DNA from: Pedobacter nototheniae
GTDB taxonomy: Bacteria > Bacteroidota > Bacteroidia > Sphingobacteriales > Sphingobacteriaceae
DNA length: 64,000 nucleotides
Direction: 5' to 3'
Assembly (NCBI RefSeq): GCF_004335085.1
Contig: NZ_RQRS01000020.1
Span: 1-64,000 of the forward strand
Under the pieces are notes generated by a model, which made no database searches, was not told where the DNA came from, and was given only the letters and a program-made list of their open reading frames with translations. Both the position numbers and the translations under genes were made by a program. Positions 17,739 to 25,988 of the stretch are shown here, piece after piece. Position 1 is the first letter of the stretch. Each line of letters opens with the position of its first letter.

Positions 17739-18710
17739 ATGAAAGCAGCAATTTTATATAAGAAAGGCGAAGCGCCAAAATATGGAGAAATAGAAGCACC
17801 CGTTACAAAAGGTGATAACGAAGTTTTAATAACAGTTAAGGCTGCTTCAATTAAAAATCTGGATAAATCACGAGCAAGTGGAGCACATTACAGCAGCGCT
17901 AATCCTTTACAAAAACCTGAAACCGTTGGTGTAGATGGGGTAGGCTATTTAGAGGATGGTACCCGGATTTATGCAGCTGGAATAAGCGGTATGATTGCCG
18001 AAAAAGCTGTTGTAAATGCTAAAAGTATAGTTAGACTCCCTGATAATTTAGATGATATAACTGCAGCAGCATTACCAAATGCAGTTTTAGGTGCTTGTGG
18101 AGCCATTCAATTTAAAGCAAATGTACAAAGTGGACAAACGGTTTTAATAAACGGCGCAACAGGAGTTACCGGCATGGTTGCTGTACAAATTGCCAAATTA
18201 TATGGTGCAAAAAAGGTAATTGTAACAGGCAGAAATGCAGATACACTAACGAGTTTACTCCAATTAGGTGCAGATGAGGCCATCTCTCTAAAAGATGATG
18301 AAGAAATTATAATTGAAAATTTAAAACGCATACATAAACAAAATCCTATTGATGTGGTGGTCGATTACCTATGGGGAAAACCAGCTGAATTGATTTTGGC
18401 AGCTTTACTAGGAGATGGTGGTAATACACATGCAGTTAAATTTGTTACGGTAGGGAGTATGGCGGGCGATAAAATTGAATTATCATCTGCAGTTTTAAGA
18501 AGTTCGGATATTGAATTGTCAGGCTCAGGTTTTGGAAGCCTTTCTCCGCAAAATATTGCAATCTTATTTAAAGAGATTTTACCAAAAATGTTTCAGTATG
18601 CAGCCGAGGGAAAGCTTAAAATAGAAACCGTAACTGCCAAACTGGAAGATGTAGAAAGCGCTTGGACCGCTGAAATCCCGTCTGGAAAACGATTGGTTAT
18701 TGCAATTTAA
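17739..18710 (+). CDS. Quinone-oxidoreductase-like MDR family protein
   Basis: A medium-chain dehydrogenase/reductase of 323 residues, taking ATG 17739 (MKAAILYKKG), which fits the usual N-terminus. A further upstream in-frame ATG at 17673 would lie before the predicted promoter. The GroES-like domain comes first, then the Rossmann nucleotide motif INGATGVTGMVAVQIAK. The structural and catalytic zinc cysteines of alcohol dehydrogenases are absent, so it is of the zinc-free NADPH:quinone oxidoreductase type. The substrate is unknown. Probably under the adjacent Crp-like regulator. Confidence 0.85.
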   Translation: MKAAILYKKGEAPKYGEIEAPVTKGDNEVLITVKAASIKNLDKSRASGAHYSSANPLQKPETVGVDGVGYLEDGTRIYAAGISGMIAEKAVVNAKSIVRLPDNLDDITAAALPNAVLGACGAIQFKANVQSGQTVLINGATGVTGMVAVQIAKLYGAKKVIVTGRNADTLTSLLQLGADEAISLKDDEEIIIENLKRIHKQNPIDVVVDYLWGKPAELILAALLGDGGNTHAVKFVTVGSMAGDKIELSSAVLRSSDIELSGSGFGSLSPQNIAILFKEILPKMFQYAAEGKLKIETVTAKLEDVESAWTAEIPSGKRLVIAI

Positions 18711-18721
18711 CCTGTTAATTA

Positions 18722-19410
18722 ATCATCCCCCAGCCCCCTTCAAAGGGGTACTTGTGACAGTGCGATTAGAAGAAATTGGTATACAATTTGAACTCTAGCT
18801 ATGCATAGCAAACTTCTTTTTTTATGGATTAAAAATTAGCCCCCTTTTGAAGGGAAGACTTGTGACAGTTCGATTAGAAGAAATTTTGTATACGATTTGA
18901 ACTCTAGCTATGCATAGCAAACTTTTTTTTTATGGATTAAAAATTAGCCCCCTTTTGAAGGGAAGACTTGTGACAGTGCGATTAGACGAAATTGGTATAC
19001 GATTTGAACTTTAGCTATGCATAGCAAACTTCTTTTTTTATGGATTAAAAATTAGCCCCTTTTGAAGGGAAGACTTGTGACAGTGCGATTAGAAGAAATT
19101 TTGTATACGATTTGAACTTTAGCTATGCATAGCAAACTTCTTTTTTTATGGATTAAAAATTAGCCCCCCTTTTGAAGGAAAGACTTGTGGTAGTGCGATT
19201 AGAAGAAATTTTGTATACGATTTGGACTCTAGCTATGCATAGCAAACTTCTTTTTTTATGGATTAAAAATTAGCCCCCCTTTTGAATGGAAGACTTGTGA
19301 CAGTGCGATTAGAAGAAATTGGTATACGATTTGAACTTTAGCTAGGCATAGCAATTTTCCTTTTCTCATAGATCAAATATCTCCCCCTTTTGAAGGGGGC
19401 GGGGGGATGA
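18722..19410. repeat. Array of ~108-bp tandem repeats bounded by matching GC-rich inverted ends
   Basis: Units start at 18751, 18859, 18967, 19074, 19184 and 19294, with lengths 108, 108, 107, 110 and 110; the last is degenerate. Each carries CTTGTGACAG, GTATAC, the 12-bp palindrome GCTATGCATAGC (changed in unit 6), a T-run, and a C4-6 TTTTGAA G3 mini-hairpin. The left edge (18724-18747) and the right edge (19383-19409) are inverted copies of one sequence, CATCCCCC(A/C)GCCCCCTTCAAA. The right edge lies in the 3' coding end of the DUF559 gene. This explains the whole 662-bp gap. Confidence 0.9.
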
Positions 19411-19786
19411 CAGCACTTTCCCATTCCAAAATAAAATGCTCAATCGCCCTTTGAACATTTTCAATATCATCCATAATTTCACTATCATTAAAACGGATGA
19501 TACTAAAACCCATTGCTATTAGATTTATTTCTCGCTTTTTATCTTTTATAATTTGCTCTTCCCAGTTATGCGATAAACCATCTGCTTCGATAATCAGCTT
19601 TAACTCTTTGCTGAAAAAGTCGGCAATATAATTTCCAATAGGTCTCTGCCGAAGAAAAGGGTAGCCCATCATTTGCTTATTCCTCAGCAATGCAGACCAC
19701 AATTTAATCTCAGCTTTTGTGCTATTATTTCTATTAGAACGAGCAAATGCTTTTAGCTTTTTATTGTAATTATTGTTGTCGTTCAT
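19373..19786 (-). CDS. DUF559 small endonuclease (Vsr-like, PD-(D/E)xK fold)
   Basis: A 137-residue protein of the DUF559 family, related to very-short-patch-repair endonucleases. The conserved core FLRQRPIGNYIADFF ... LIIEADGLSH gives candidate catalytic residues Asp56, Glu67 and Asp69 with His73. It seems intact. The last ~10 residues (PPPPSKGGD) are encoded by the GC-rich repeat end of the neighbouring array, so gene and repeat are physically joined. An inverted repeat (19809-19844) lies just upstream of its start. Biological role unknown; a mobile or selfish element is a possibility. Confidence 0.85.
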   Translation of the reverse strand: MNDNNNYNKKLKAFARSNRNNSTKAEIKLWSALLRNKQMMGYPFLRQRPIGNYIADFFSKELKLIIEADGLSHNWEEQIIKDKKREINLIAMGFSIIRFNDSEIMDDIENVQRAIEHFILEWESAVIPPPPSKGGDI

Positions 19787-19808
19787 TAATAGTATAAAGG
19801 AAATAAGT

Positions 19809-19844
19809 CTGTCGAAATGCTTTTATCTAAATGCACTTCGACAG
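19809..19844. repeat. Inverted repeat between the DUF559 gene and the next gene
   Basis: CTGTCGAAATGC and GCACTTCGACAG form a 12-bp stem with one mismatch and a 12-base loop. It lies 3' of the secreted-protein gene ending at 19863 and 5' of the DUF559 gene, both on the minus strand. No T-run follows on the minus strand, so it may be a repeat rather than a terminator. Confidence 0.6.
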
Positions 19845-19862
19845 GTTCAAAATGATAAGCGA

Positions 19863-20597
19863 CTACTTTTTGGTAGGATTTTTTTGATTATAATCATTAA
19901 AGGCAGCAACTAATGTTTCATATTGCATTGGCATTAGGGCTGCTTTTTTAGCCATACTAATCATTCTTGCAGCTAGCCCTTTCTTGGTGGAAACAGGTTC
20001 ATTACCATATTCACCATTTTGAAATTTTTTCAAAACATCTGGTGTATCAGCAAAATATTTCTGTAAGTCGTAATCAAAAGCATTCTGCATTTTGTCGTTA
20101 TCTTTCTGGCTAAGCATTTTCCAGCCGTTCATTAACTCTTTATGGTCTTTAGCCATTTTCTCCTTATAGTCACCATAATAAATGTCAAAATCTTTAGGAT
20201 AGCTATAGTAGCGATAAACATCAATTCTACCACCCGAAAGCTTTTCCATCATATGATCGTTTGATCCAAGGCTTTTTAACTGTAGATTTTCAGTATCAAC
20301 ATAATGAACCTTTTCAAATTTTCGATCACCCGTTTGGTAAGATTTTAAGTCATCAACGCGGTATTTTTTAGGTTTAACATTATCACTCTTACTTTCGGCA
20401 AGGGATGCTGAATCTTTGAGTAAAATATAACGTTGGTTAGTCCACGGCGCATCCGCATAAAAGCTGATTTTGCCACTAATACGGCTTCCATCACTTAATA
20501 TGGCATAGCCTTGAGAATAAGTTTCTTGCGCTTTTAAAGCGGTTAACGAACAAAAAAGGCCAATAGTAAGCCCTAGGGATGATAGAGTTTTTTTCAT
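19863..20597 (-). CDS. Secreted protein of unknown function
   Basis: A 244-residue protein not recognised. A signal peptide is clear (hydrophobic 8-20, cleavage near LKA-Q). The mature part begins with a beta-rich stretch (GYAILSDGSRISGKISF) and has a Lys/Asp-rich helical C-terminal half with many aromatic residues (YRYYSYPKDFDIYYGDY). No catalytic motif or membrane segment was seen. It is single, with no operon partner on its strand. Confidence 0.75.
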   Translation of the reverse strand: MKKTLSSLGLTIGLFCSLTALKAQETYSQGYAILSDGSRISGKISFYADAPWTNQRYILLKDSASLAESKSDNVKPKKYRVDDLKSYQTGDRKFEKVHYVDTENLQLKSLGSNDHMMEKLSGGRIDVYRYYSYPKDFDIYYGDYKEKMAKDHKELMNGWKMLSQKDNDKMQNAFDYDLQKYFADTPDVLKKFQNGEYGNEPVSTKKGLAARMISMAKKAALMPMQYETLVAAFNDYNQKNPTKK

Positions 20598-20738
20598 GAT
20601 TAAGCGTTAAGATAATTTCATTCTAAAGTAAAGCTAATGTGCTTAATTTCAAACTAAAAGATCAGAATAATATCAATTTCTAAACATCATTAAATAGTCT
20701 AAAATTTAAGTCGTAATTATGCACCAAATTTATTTGCA

Positions 20739-21329
20739 TTGAAAAAACACATCCGAAGGCATTATCGCAAGGCTAAATACATATTTTATAAGGAAACATT
20801 AATTGATTTCAGAGAGCATTTTTGGACTTTTTTAGGCTCGTTTTTAGGAATTGGAATTATTGGTTTTCTGAACAGTCAGTATTTTACCGCGTACGAAAAT
20901 CTTTTCCTTATTGGTTCTTTTGGAGCATCATCAGTACTAATTTACGGATTAATAAATAGCCCGTTGGCGCAACCAAGAAATGTAATTGGTGGGCATGTTG
21001 TTTCGGCTTTGGTAGGTGTAACCATTTACAAACTAATTCCAGATCAACTTTGGCTAAGCTCGGCCTTATCGGTTTCATTATCCATCGTTTTTATGCAAAT
21101 AACCAAAACACTTCATCCGCCAGGAGGTGCTACTGCATTAATTGCGAATTTAACATCGCCTAAAATTCAGGCTTTGGGTTATATGTATGTATTGAGTCCT
21201 GTTTTATCGGGTGTAATTATTTTAGTTTTAGTTGCCATAATTTGTAACAATGCAACTAAACATAGAAGTTATCCTAAAAATAAAGAATGGTTTAAAATCT
21301 GGAAACGCAGGTATAGAAGAAAAATTTAA
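20739..21329 (+). CDS. HPP-family integral membrane protein
   Basis: A 196-residue membrane protein with four to five hydrophobic segments and the family motif HPPGGATALIA at about 127-137. Some HPP proteins have been linked to nitrite transport in plastids and cyanobacteria; the role here is unknown. The start is a TTG at 20739: an in-frame stop lies at 20700 and the next in-frame ATG is far inside the protein. A basic N-terminus (KKHIRRHYRKAK) precedes the first membrane helix. Confidence 0.85.
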   Translation: MKKHIRRHYRKAKYIFYKETLIDFREHFWTFLGSFLGIGIIGFLNSQYFTAYENLFLIGSFGASSVLIYGLINSPLAQPRNVIGGHVVSALVGVTIYKLIPDQLWLSSALSVSLSIVFMQITKTLHPPGGATALIANLTSPKIQALGYMYVLSPVLSGVIILVLVAIICNNATKHRSYPKNKEWFKIWKRRYRRKI

Positions 21330-21341
21330 TTATTTTTTTTA

Positions 21342-21371
21342 CACTTACGGAAAAAATTGCTTTGCGCTACT
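21342..21371 (+). promoter_or_regulatory. ECF-like promoter motif, copy A
   Basis: CACTTACGGAAAAA followed, at the same spacing as copy B at 23523-23552, by TTGCGCTACT. Identical positions include CGGAAAAA and TTGnGCTACT. It lies about 75 bp before the anti-sigma-like gene. The GGAAAA element resembles the -35 used by FecI-type sigma factors. Confidence 0.55.
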
Positions 21372-21445
21372 TATTAATTAAAGACAGATTTTTAATTAGA
21401 TTTGCATTGCATCAAAAAATCGGGATCAGTCAACTACAAAACAGT

Positions 21446-22093
21446 ATGAACATCAGCGAAGCGTTATTAGAGCGATATCATTTAAATACTTGCACGCCAG
21501 AGGAGCGCAAGCAGGTAGAAGAATGGCTTTTTAATACCGATACTGACGAATTTGTTGAGTTGCCGCAAACGGAAGATAAGCTTAAGCATAAGGCCGAAAT
21601 GTGGGCAAATATTCAAACAATAATGCCTGAAGAAGAAAAAACGACAAAGTTAAGAAGTCCAGTTTTCTTTATGTGGAAAGGTGCAATTGCTGCTTCGATT
21701 GTATTTGCTGTGATGGCTTCATTAGGTTACTTTTTATTTTTAAAACCATCTCAAGCCGTAGAGTATGTTTCTATCAATAACAAATCTGCCTTGCATGTTA
21801 AAAATGTAAATTCAAGAGGGTATAATGTTTCTGTAGGACCAAATACCATTGCGAAAATTAATGATGAAGCTGGTTTAATTGATTTAAGTGGCAGCATTTT
21901 AATCTCGCCCAAAAAAGATATAGAATTACTTTTTGAAGGAACAAAGAAAAAGGTAACGCTTAAAAAAGGACAAACATATATCATATTAGATAATAAATCG
22001 GGCAACCAGGGCATTATTGTGGTGAGCGAAAAAAACCTGCTTGATTTACCTCCCGTAATTCAAAAACAAATTTCTACCCAATTTGATATTTAG
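21446..22093 (+). CDS. FecR-like anti-sigma protein
   Basis: A 215-residue single-pass membrane protein taking ATG 21446 (MNISEALLERYH); a longer TTG reading from 21362 would run through the promoter-like motif. The N-terminal cytoplasmic part is helical (TPEERKQVEEWLF), as in FecR anti-sigma factors, then a membrane helix at about 78-99, then a beta-rich periplasmic part (LDLSGSILISPKKDIELLF). It is shorter than typical FecR (about 300). No ECF sigma gene is adjacent, so a partner would be elsewhere. It overlaps the next gene by 11 bp. Confidence 0.7.
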   Translation: MNISEALLERYHLNTCTPEERKQVEEWLFNTDTDEFVELPQTEDKLKHKAEMWANIQTIMPEEEKTTKLRSPVFFMWKGAIAASIVFAVMASLGYFLFLKPSQAVEYVSINNKSALHVKNVNSRGYNVSVGPNTIAKINDEAGLIDLSGSILISPKKDIELLFEGTKKKVTLKKGQTYIILDNKSGNQGIIVVSEKNLLDLPPVIQKQISTQFDI

Positions 22094-23315
22094 AAAAAAT
22101 ACATTTTACGCTTTTAGGTTTACACTTTTTGTGCTGAGCTTTGCCACATTATTTGGTGCTTTGCAAAGTTGTAATTCCAACAAATCAAATGCAGAACCTG
22201 CAAAATATAGCTTTTACATTTTGGGTAAAGATGGCAAGGAATATATTGTTCAAACAAGTACTTTAACAGCTGGTGAAGTAAAACCTGAAGCTACTGGAGC
22301 AGAATTGGATGCCGATGATATGGATAGAGATGTTTTTGTTAAAAATGGTTTCTATTATCATTTAGATAGAAAAGCACCTTTGTTTTCAAAATTTAAAGTG
22401 GAAGATGGTAAATTTAAATTGGTTGCAGATTTAAAAATCGAAGATTTCTCTATAGAAAATTATACTTGGTTAAAGGGTGATACTCTTTTATTAACCGGCT
22501 TAAATGCGAAATTATATAACCAGCCAAAGTTTGTATTGATTAAAACTGGAGATATGAAAATAATTTCCAATGGATTGGTTGATATTCCTAAACCTAGTGG
22601 CAAATTTACTTCTATGTCTATTGGTTTTGTTGAAAAACGAAATGAAAAGATATTTATTGGTTACACCTATCACATGGCTAATGGAACATCTAATTATATA
22701 ACTAGCGATACACTTTATGTTTCAACATTAAGTTACCCCGAAATGCGCTTACTAAAAACCGATAAGGATACAAGATCTACTTATCCAGGAGGTATTAATA
22801 CGGTGCAATCTTATACCTTTAATGATATTAATGGAGATTATTATTTTATGTCGTGCCCAGGTATAGCACTAGGAAATAGAATTGAAATTCCGACAGGTGT
22901 ATTTAGGATTAAAGCTGGTGCAGAGGTTATTGATGCAGATTATTTCTTTAATATTTCTGCTTCATCCATTAAAAATCATGCTTATGGTATTTGGTATTTA
23001 GGTGGTGATGAAGCTATTATTAGGTCGGAGCGTAAGGATTTGTTTAAAGGTTTAGGCGATCATTATAGTACGGCTCATTTTGAATTTCATGTAATTAACC
23101 TTAAAACTAAAGCCGTAAAAAAACTCAATTTACCGTTGGATAAAGGTACCAGAAGAGAATGCGTAATTGTAGAAAACGGCGTAGCAAATATTGCTGTTAA
23201 CTCAACGAAGGAAGGTAATTTCATTTGGCAGTACAACATTAAAACAGGTGCTTTAACAAAAGGACTTCAATTTGGTGGTGATACCGATTTTATTCTTCGT
23301 ATGGATAAACTTTAA
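22083..23315 (+). CDS. DUF4374 surface lipoprotein, copy 1 (XusB-like)
   Basis: A 410-residue lipoprotein with lipobox LQSC (Cys30). The start is a TTG overlapping the end of the anti-sigma gene; no in-frame ATG keeps the signal peptide, so translational coupling is likely. The body has repeated beta strands consistent with a beta-propeller and is a paralogue of the protein at 25989 (shared pattern YSFYILGKDG...YIVQTSTLTAGEVKP and a closing VANIAV...FIWQYNIKTGALTKGLQFG). From memory, DUF4374 includes XusB of Bacteroides thetaiotaomicron, which captures siderophores for a TonB receptor. The role here is inferred. Confidence 0.8.
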   Translation: MIFRKNTFYAFRFTLFVLSFATLFGALQSCNSNKSNAEPAKYSFYILGKDGKEYIVQTSTLTAGEVKPEATGAELDADDMDRDVFVKNGFYYHLDRKAPLFSKFKVEDGKFKLVADLKIEDFSIENYTWLKGDTLLLTGLNAKLYNQPKFVLIKTGDMKIISNGLVDIPKPSGKFTSMSIGFVEKRNEKIFIGYTYHMANGTSNYITSDTLYVSTLSYPEMRLLKTDKDTRSTYPGGINTVQSYTFNDINGDYYFMSCPGIALGNRIEIPTGVFRIKAGAEVIDADYFFNISASSIKNHAYGIWYLGGDEAIIRSERKDLFKGLGDHYSTAHFEFHVINLKTKAVKKLNLPLDKGTRRECVIVENGVANIAVNSTKEGNFIWQYNIKTGALTKGLQFGGDTDFILRMDKL

Positions 23316-23522
23316 TTGTTGATTCTTGCAAATATTTTTTACTGCTTTTTAAAGGGTTTCATTTGATTTTCTAGCATTAACCTTCCCGCAATTCATCATT
23401 ATATTTATTGCAATTTTAAAGAGTAACGTTCCTGATTTTAAAACTTTGCCATTTGATTAACTTCTTGGTAAAAGGAAAAAAATAATACCCTTCGAAAAAA
23501 AAAAACATTTTTTTTCATTTTC

Positions 23523-23552
23523 CACCTTCGGAAAAAGTAGAGTTGTGCTACT
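23523..23552 (+). promoter_or_regulatory. ECF-like promoter motif, copy B
   Basis: CACCTTCGGAAAAA then TTGTGCTACT, with exactly the element order and spacing of copy A (21342-21371). It lies 26 bp before the receptor ATG. An A/T tract (poly-A, poly-T) lies just upstream. Confidence 0.6.
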
Positions 23553-23578
23553 ACCTTATAAATACACAACAATAAGTA

Positions 23579-25966
23579 ATGTTTAGTTCTAAAATATTTT
23601 TATCTCTATTACTCTCAATTATAGTTTTTACAGCATCTGCACAGCAAATGGCTAAGGTTTCCGGAAAAATATCCGATAGCTCTGGCGTAATTATAGGTGC
23701 ATCGGTAAGTTTGAAAAGTACTAAGATTGGAACAACAACCAACGATGATGGTTTCTTTCAATTAACCAATTTAAAGGCTGGAGAATATACTTTAGTTGTT
23801 TCTTACATCGGATTAACCACTAAAACGCAACAAATAAGTTTAAAAAATGGAGAACAGTTAACTGTTAATTTGTTGCTCAATAAAAATTTCAACGATTTAA
23901 ATACCGTTGCCGTAAATGGAAAAACAAAAACAGCTGAACTTAAAGAATCTGGTTTTACAGTAACAGGAATTGAAACCAAGTTATATGTAAATATGACATC
24001 TGATTTAAACCAGGTATTAAACCGAAGTACTGGCGTAAAAATTAGAGAACAGGGTGGAATGGGTTCTGACTTTAAATTTTCATTAAACGGACTTTCAGGC
24101 AAACAGGTTAGGTTTTTTTTAGATGGTGTGCCCATGGAGGGGTTCGGCAGTGCAATGTCTTTAAACAATATTCCGGTAAACCTTGCTGAGCGTATCGAAG
24201 TATATAAAGGTGTGGTGCCTGTTGAGCTTGGCGCTGATGCATTGGGTGGTGCGGTAAATATTATTACCGATCAGCACACTAAGCAATATTTGGATGCAAG
24301 TTATAGCTACGGCTCTTTCAATACTAGTCGTGCAGCCTTATCAGGTCGTTATACCGATAAAAAAACAGGATTAACATTTGATTTAAATGCCTTTCATAAC
24401 TATTCTGACAACAATTATTTAATGAGGAATAACCCTAAATATGATGCTGCGATAAAAGTTAACGAAGGCGATGAAACTATAGAAAAAGACGCCCGTCGCT
24501 TTCACGATGCCTACCGCTCTACAATGGGGCAGCTAAATATTGGCTTAACAGATAAATCATGGGCTGATAAAATCACGGTTGGCTTGGTTTATTCAAACTT
24601 ATTTAAGGAAATACAAACGGGAGCAAATCAAAATATTGTATACGGCGGATTAAACAACAGGGAAAATTTTTTAATGCCATCTGTTACCTATAAAAAACGC
24701 GATTTTCTTGTAAAAGGTCTATCAACCAATATTATGGCATCATATTCTATTAACCGTTCTCTTGTTGCTGATACTTCTTCTTACCGTTATGGTTGGGGTG
24801 GTAAAGTAAGGTTTGAGCCAATATCTGGTGAGTTAAATAGCATAAAAACCATCTATCATTACAAAAATACAAATGCAATTGCCCGGGCAAACTTTGCTTA
24901 TCAAATTAATGATAATAACAGTTTAAATTTAAATTATAGCTACACACATTTTGGTAGATCAGCTACAGAATCATTAGGTAAGGTTGAAAATAATACATTC
25001 GAAGTGCCCAATACTATTGATAAAAATATTGTGGGTTTGGCACTTCAAAATAACTTGTTTGATAAAAAATTAACCAGTTCAATATTTTCTAAATACTATA
25101 ATTTTAATGCTTTTGTACGTAATGCAGTTTATTTCGGTCGTGATGAAGGTTGGTTAACATCCGATTCTAAAACCAATAAGGGTTATTTTGGGTATGGAAT
25201 TGCTTCTCGCTATAAATTAACGGATGAATTAGGCTTAAAAGCTTCTTATGAGCATGCTTATCGTTTGCAGGAAGGCGAAGAGCTTTTTGGTAATGGAATT
25301 GATATATCATCTAATAACAAACTAAAACCTGAGCAAAGCGATAATGTAAACGTTGGTTTATACTATTCTTACAAGTTAAACCAGCATAAGTTTGCGATAG
25401 AAGGATCTTACTTTTTCAGAAACGCTAAAGATTTTATTTACTTCATTCCATCAGGAGGCTTTTTCTCTAATTACGATAATATTGGTGCTGCACAAATTAA
25501 TGGTGCCGAAGCAGAAATTAGATATGGCTACAGTGATTTGCTAGAGTTTACCCTTAATGCAACCTATCAAAATGCCATTAACAAGCAAAAATACGATACC
25601 AGCAACACGCTGGATATTACCTATGGTGATAGAATACCCAACCAGCCTTGGTTTTATAGTAACGCCAATTTAAGTATTGGTAAAAATGATTTGATTGCGA
25701 AAGATTCTCGAATACAATTTAATTACTCGGCGCAGTTTGTAAACTGGTTTTATTTAAACTGGGAAAGTAGAGGAAGTATCGAATCAAAAAATAAAATACC
25801 TACACAACTGGTTCACAATGTGGCACTTTCTTATTCAATGTATAAAGGTAAATACAATATTTCGGTAGAATCTTTAAACGTAACCAATGAGCTTGCATAT
25901 GATAATTTCAGGTTGCAAAAACCAGGACGTTCATTCTTTGTAAAGCTTAGATATTTCATAAAATAA
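23579..25966 (+). CDS. TonB-dependent receptor, probable ferric-siderophore type
   Basis: A 795-residue outer-membrane receptor. Signal peptide (ending TASA-Q, about 21), carboxypeptidase-regulatory-like domain (VSGKISDSSGVIIGASVSLK, to about 105), plug with NQVLNRSTGVKIREQGG, FFLDGVPMEGFG and ERIEVYKGVVPVELGADALGGAVNIIT, then a barrel ending SFFVKLRYFIK. There is no N-terminal STN signalling domain. The size and plug resemble siderophore receptors more than SusC. The next gene, 22 bp on, is a DUF4374 lipoprotein, the arrangement recalled for XusA-XusB. The ligand is not known from sequence. Confidence 0.9.
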   Translation: MFSSKIFLSLLLSIIVFTASAQQMAKVSGKISDSSGVIIGASVSLKSTKIGTTTNDDGFFQLTNLKAGEYTLVVSYIGLTTKTQQISLKNGEQLTVNLLLNKNFNDLNTVAVNGKTKTAELKESGFTVTGIETKLYVNMTSDLNQVLNRSTGVKIREQGGMGSDFKFSLNGLSGKQVRFFLDGVPMEGFGSAMSLNNIPVNLAERIEVYKGVVPVELGADALGGAVNIITDQHTKQYLDASYSYGSFNTSRAALSGRYTDKKTGLTFDLNAFHNYSDNNYLMRNNPKYDAAIKVNEGDETIEKDARRFHDAYRSTMGQLNIGLTDKSWADKITVGLVYSNLFKEIQTGANQNIVYGGLNNRENFLMPSVTYKKRDFLVKGLSTNIMASYSINRSLVADTSSYRYGWGGKVRFEPISGELNSIKTIYHYKNTNAIARANFAYQINDNNSLNLNYSYTHFGRSATESLGKVENNTFEVPNTIDKNIVGLALQNNLFDKKLTSSIFSKYYNFNAFVRNAVYFGRDEGWLTSDSKTNKGYFGYGIASRYKLTDELGLKASYEHAYRLQEGEELFGNGIDISSNNKLKPEQSDNVNVGLYYSYKLNQHKFAIEGSYFFRNAKDFIYFIPSGGFFSNYDNIGAAQINGAEAEIRYGYSDLLEFTLNATYQNAINKQKYDTSNTLDITYGDRIPNQPWFYSNANLSIGKNDLIAKDSRIQFNYSAQFVNWFYLNWESRGSIESKNKIPTQLVHNVALSYSMYKGKYNISVESLNVTNELAYDNFRLQKPGRSFFVKLRYFIK

Positions 25967-25988
25967 TAATCCTATATAAATTAAAATC

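Noticed and set aside
18751..19400. CRISPR or attachment-site array
   Set aside because: Whole 107-110-bp units are near-identical, with no spacer diversity and no integrase gene nearby.
23579..25966. Signal-transducing receptor of the FecA type for the nearby anti-sigma
   Set aside because: The N-terminus has a carboxypeptidase-like domain and no STN signalling domain, so direct FecA-FecR signalling is not supported.
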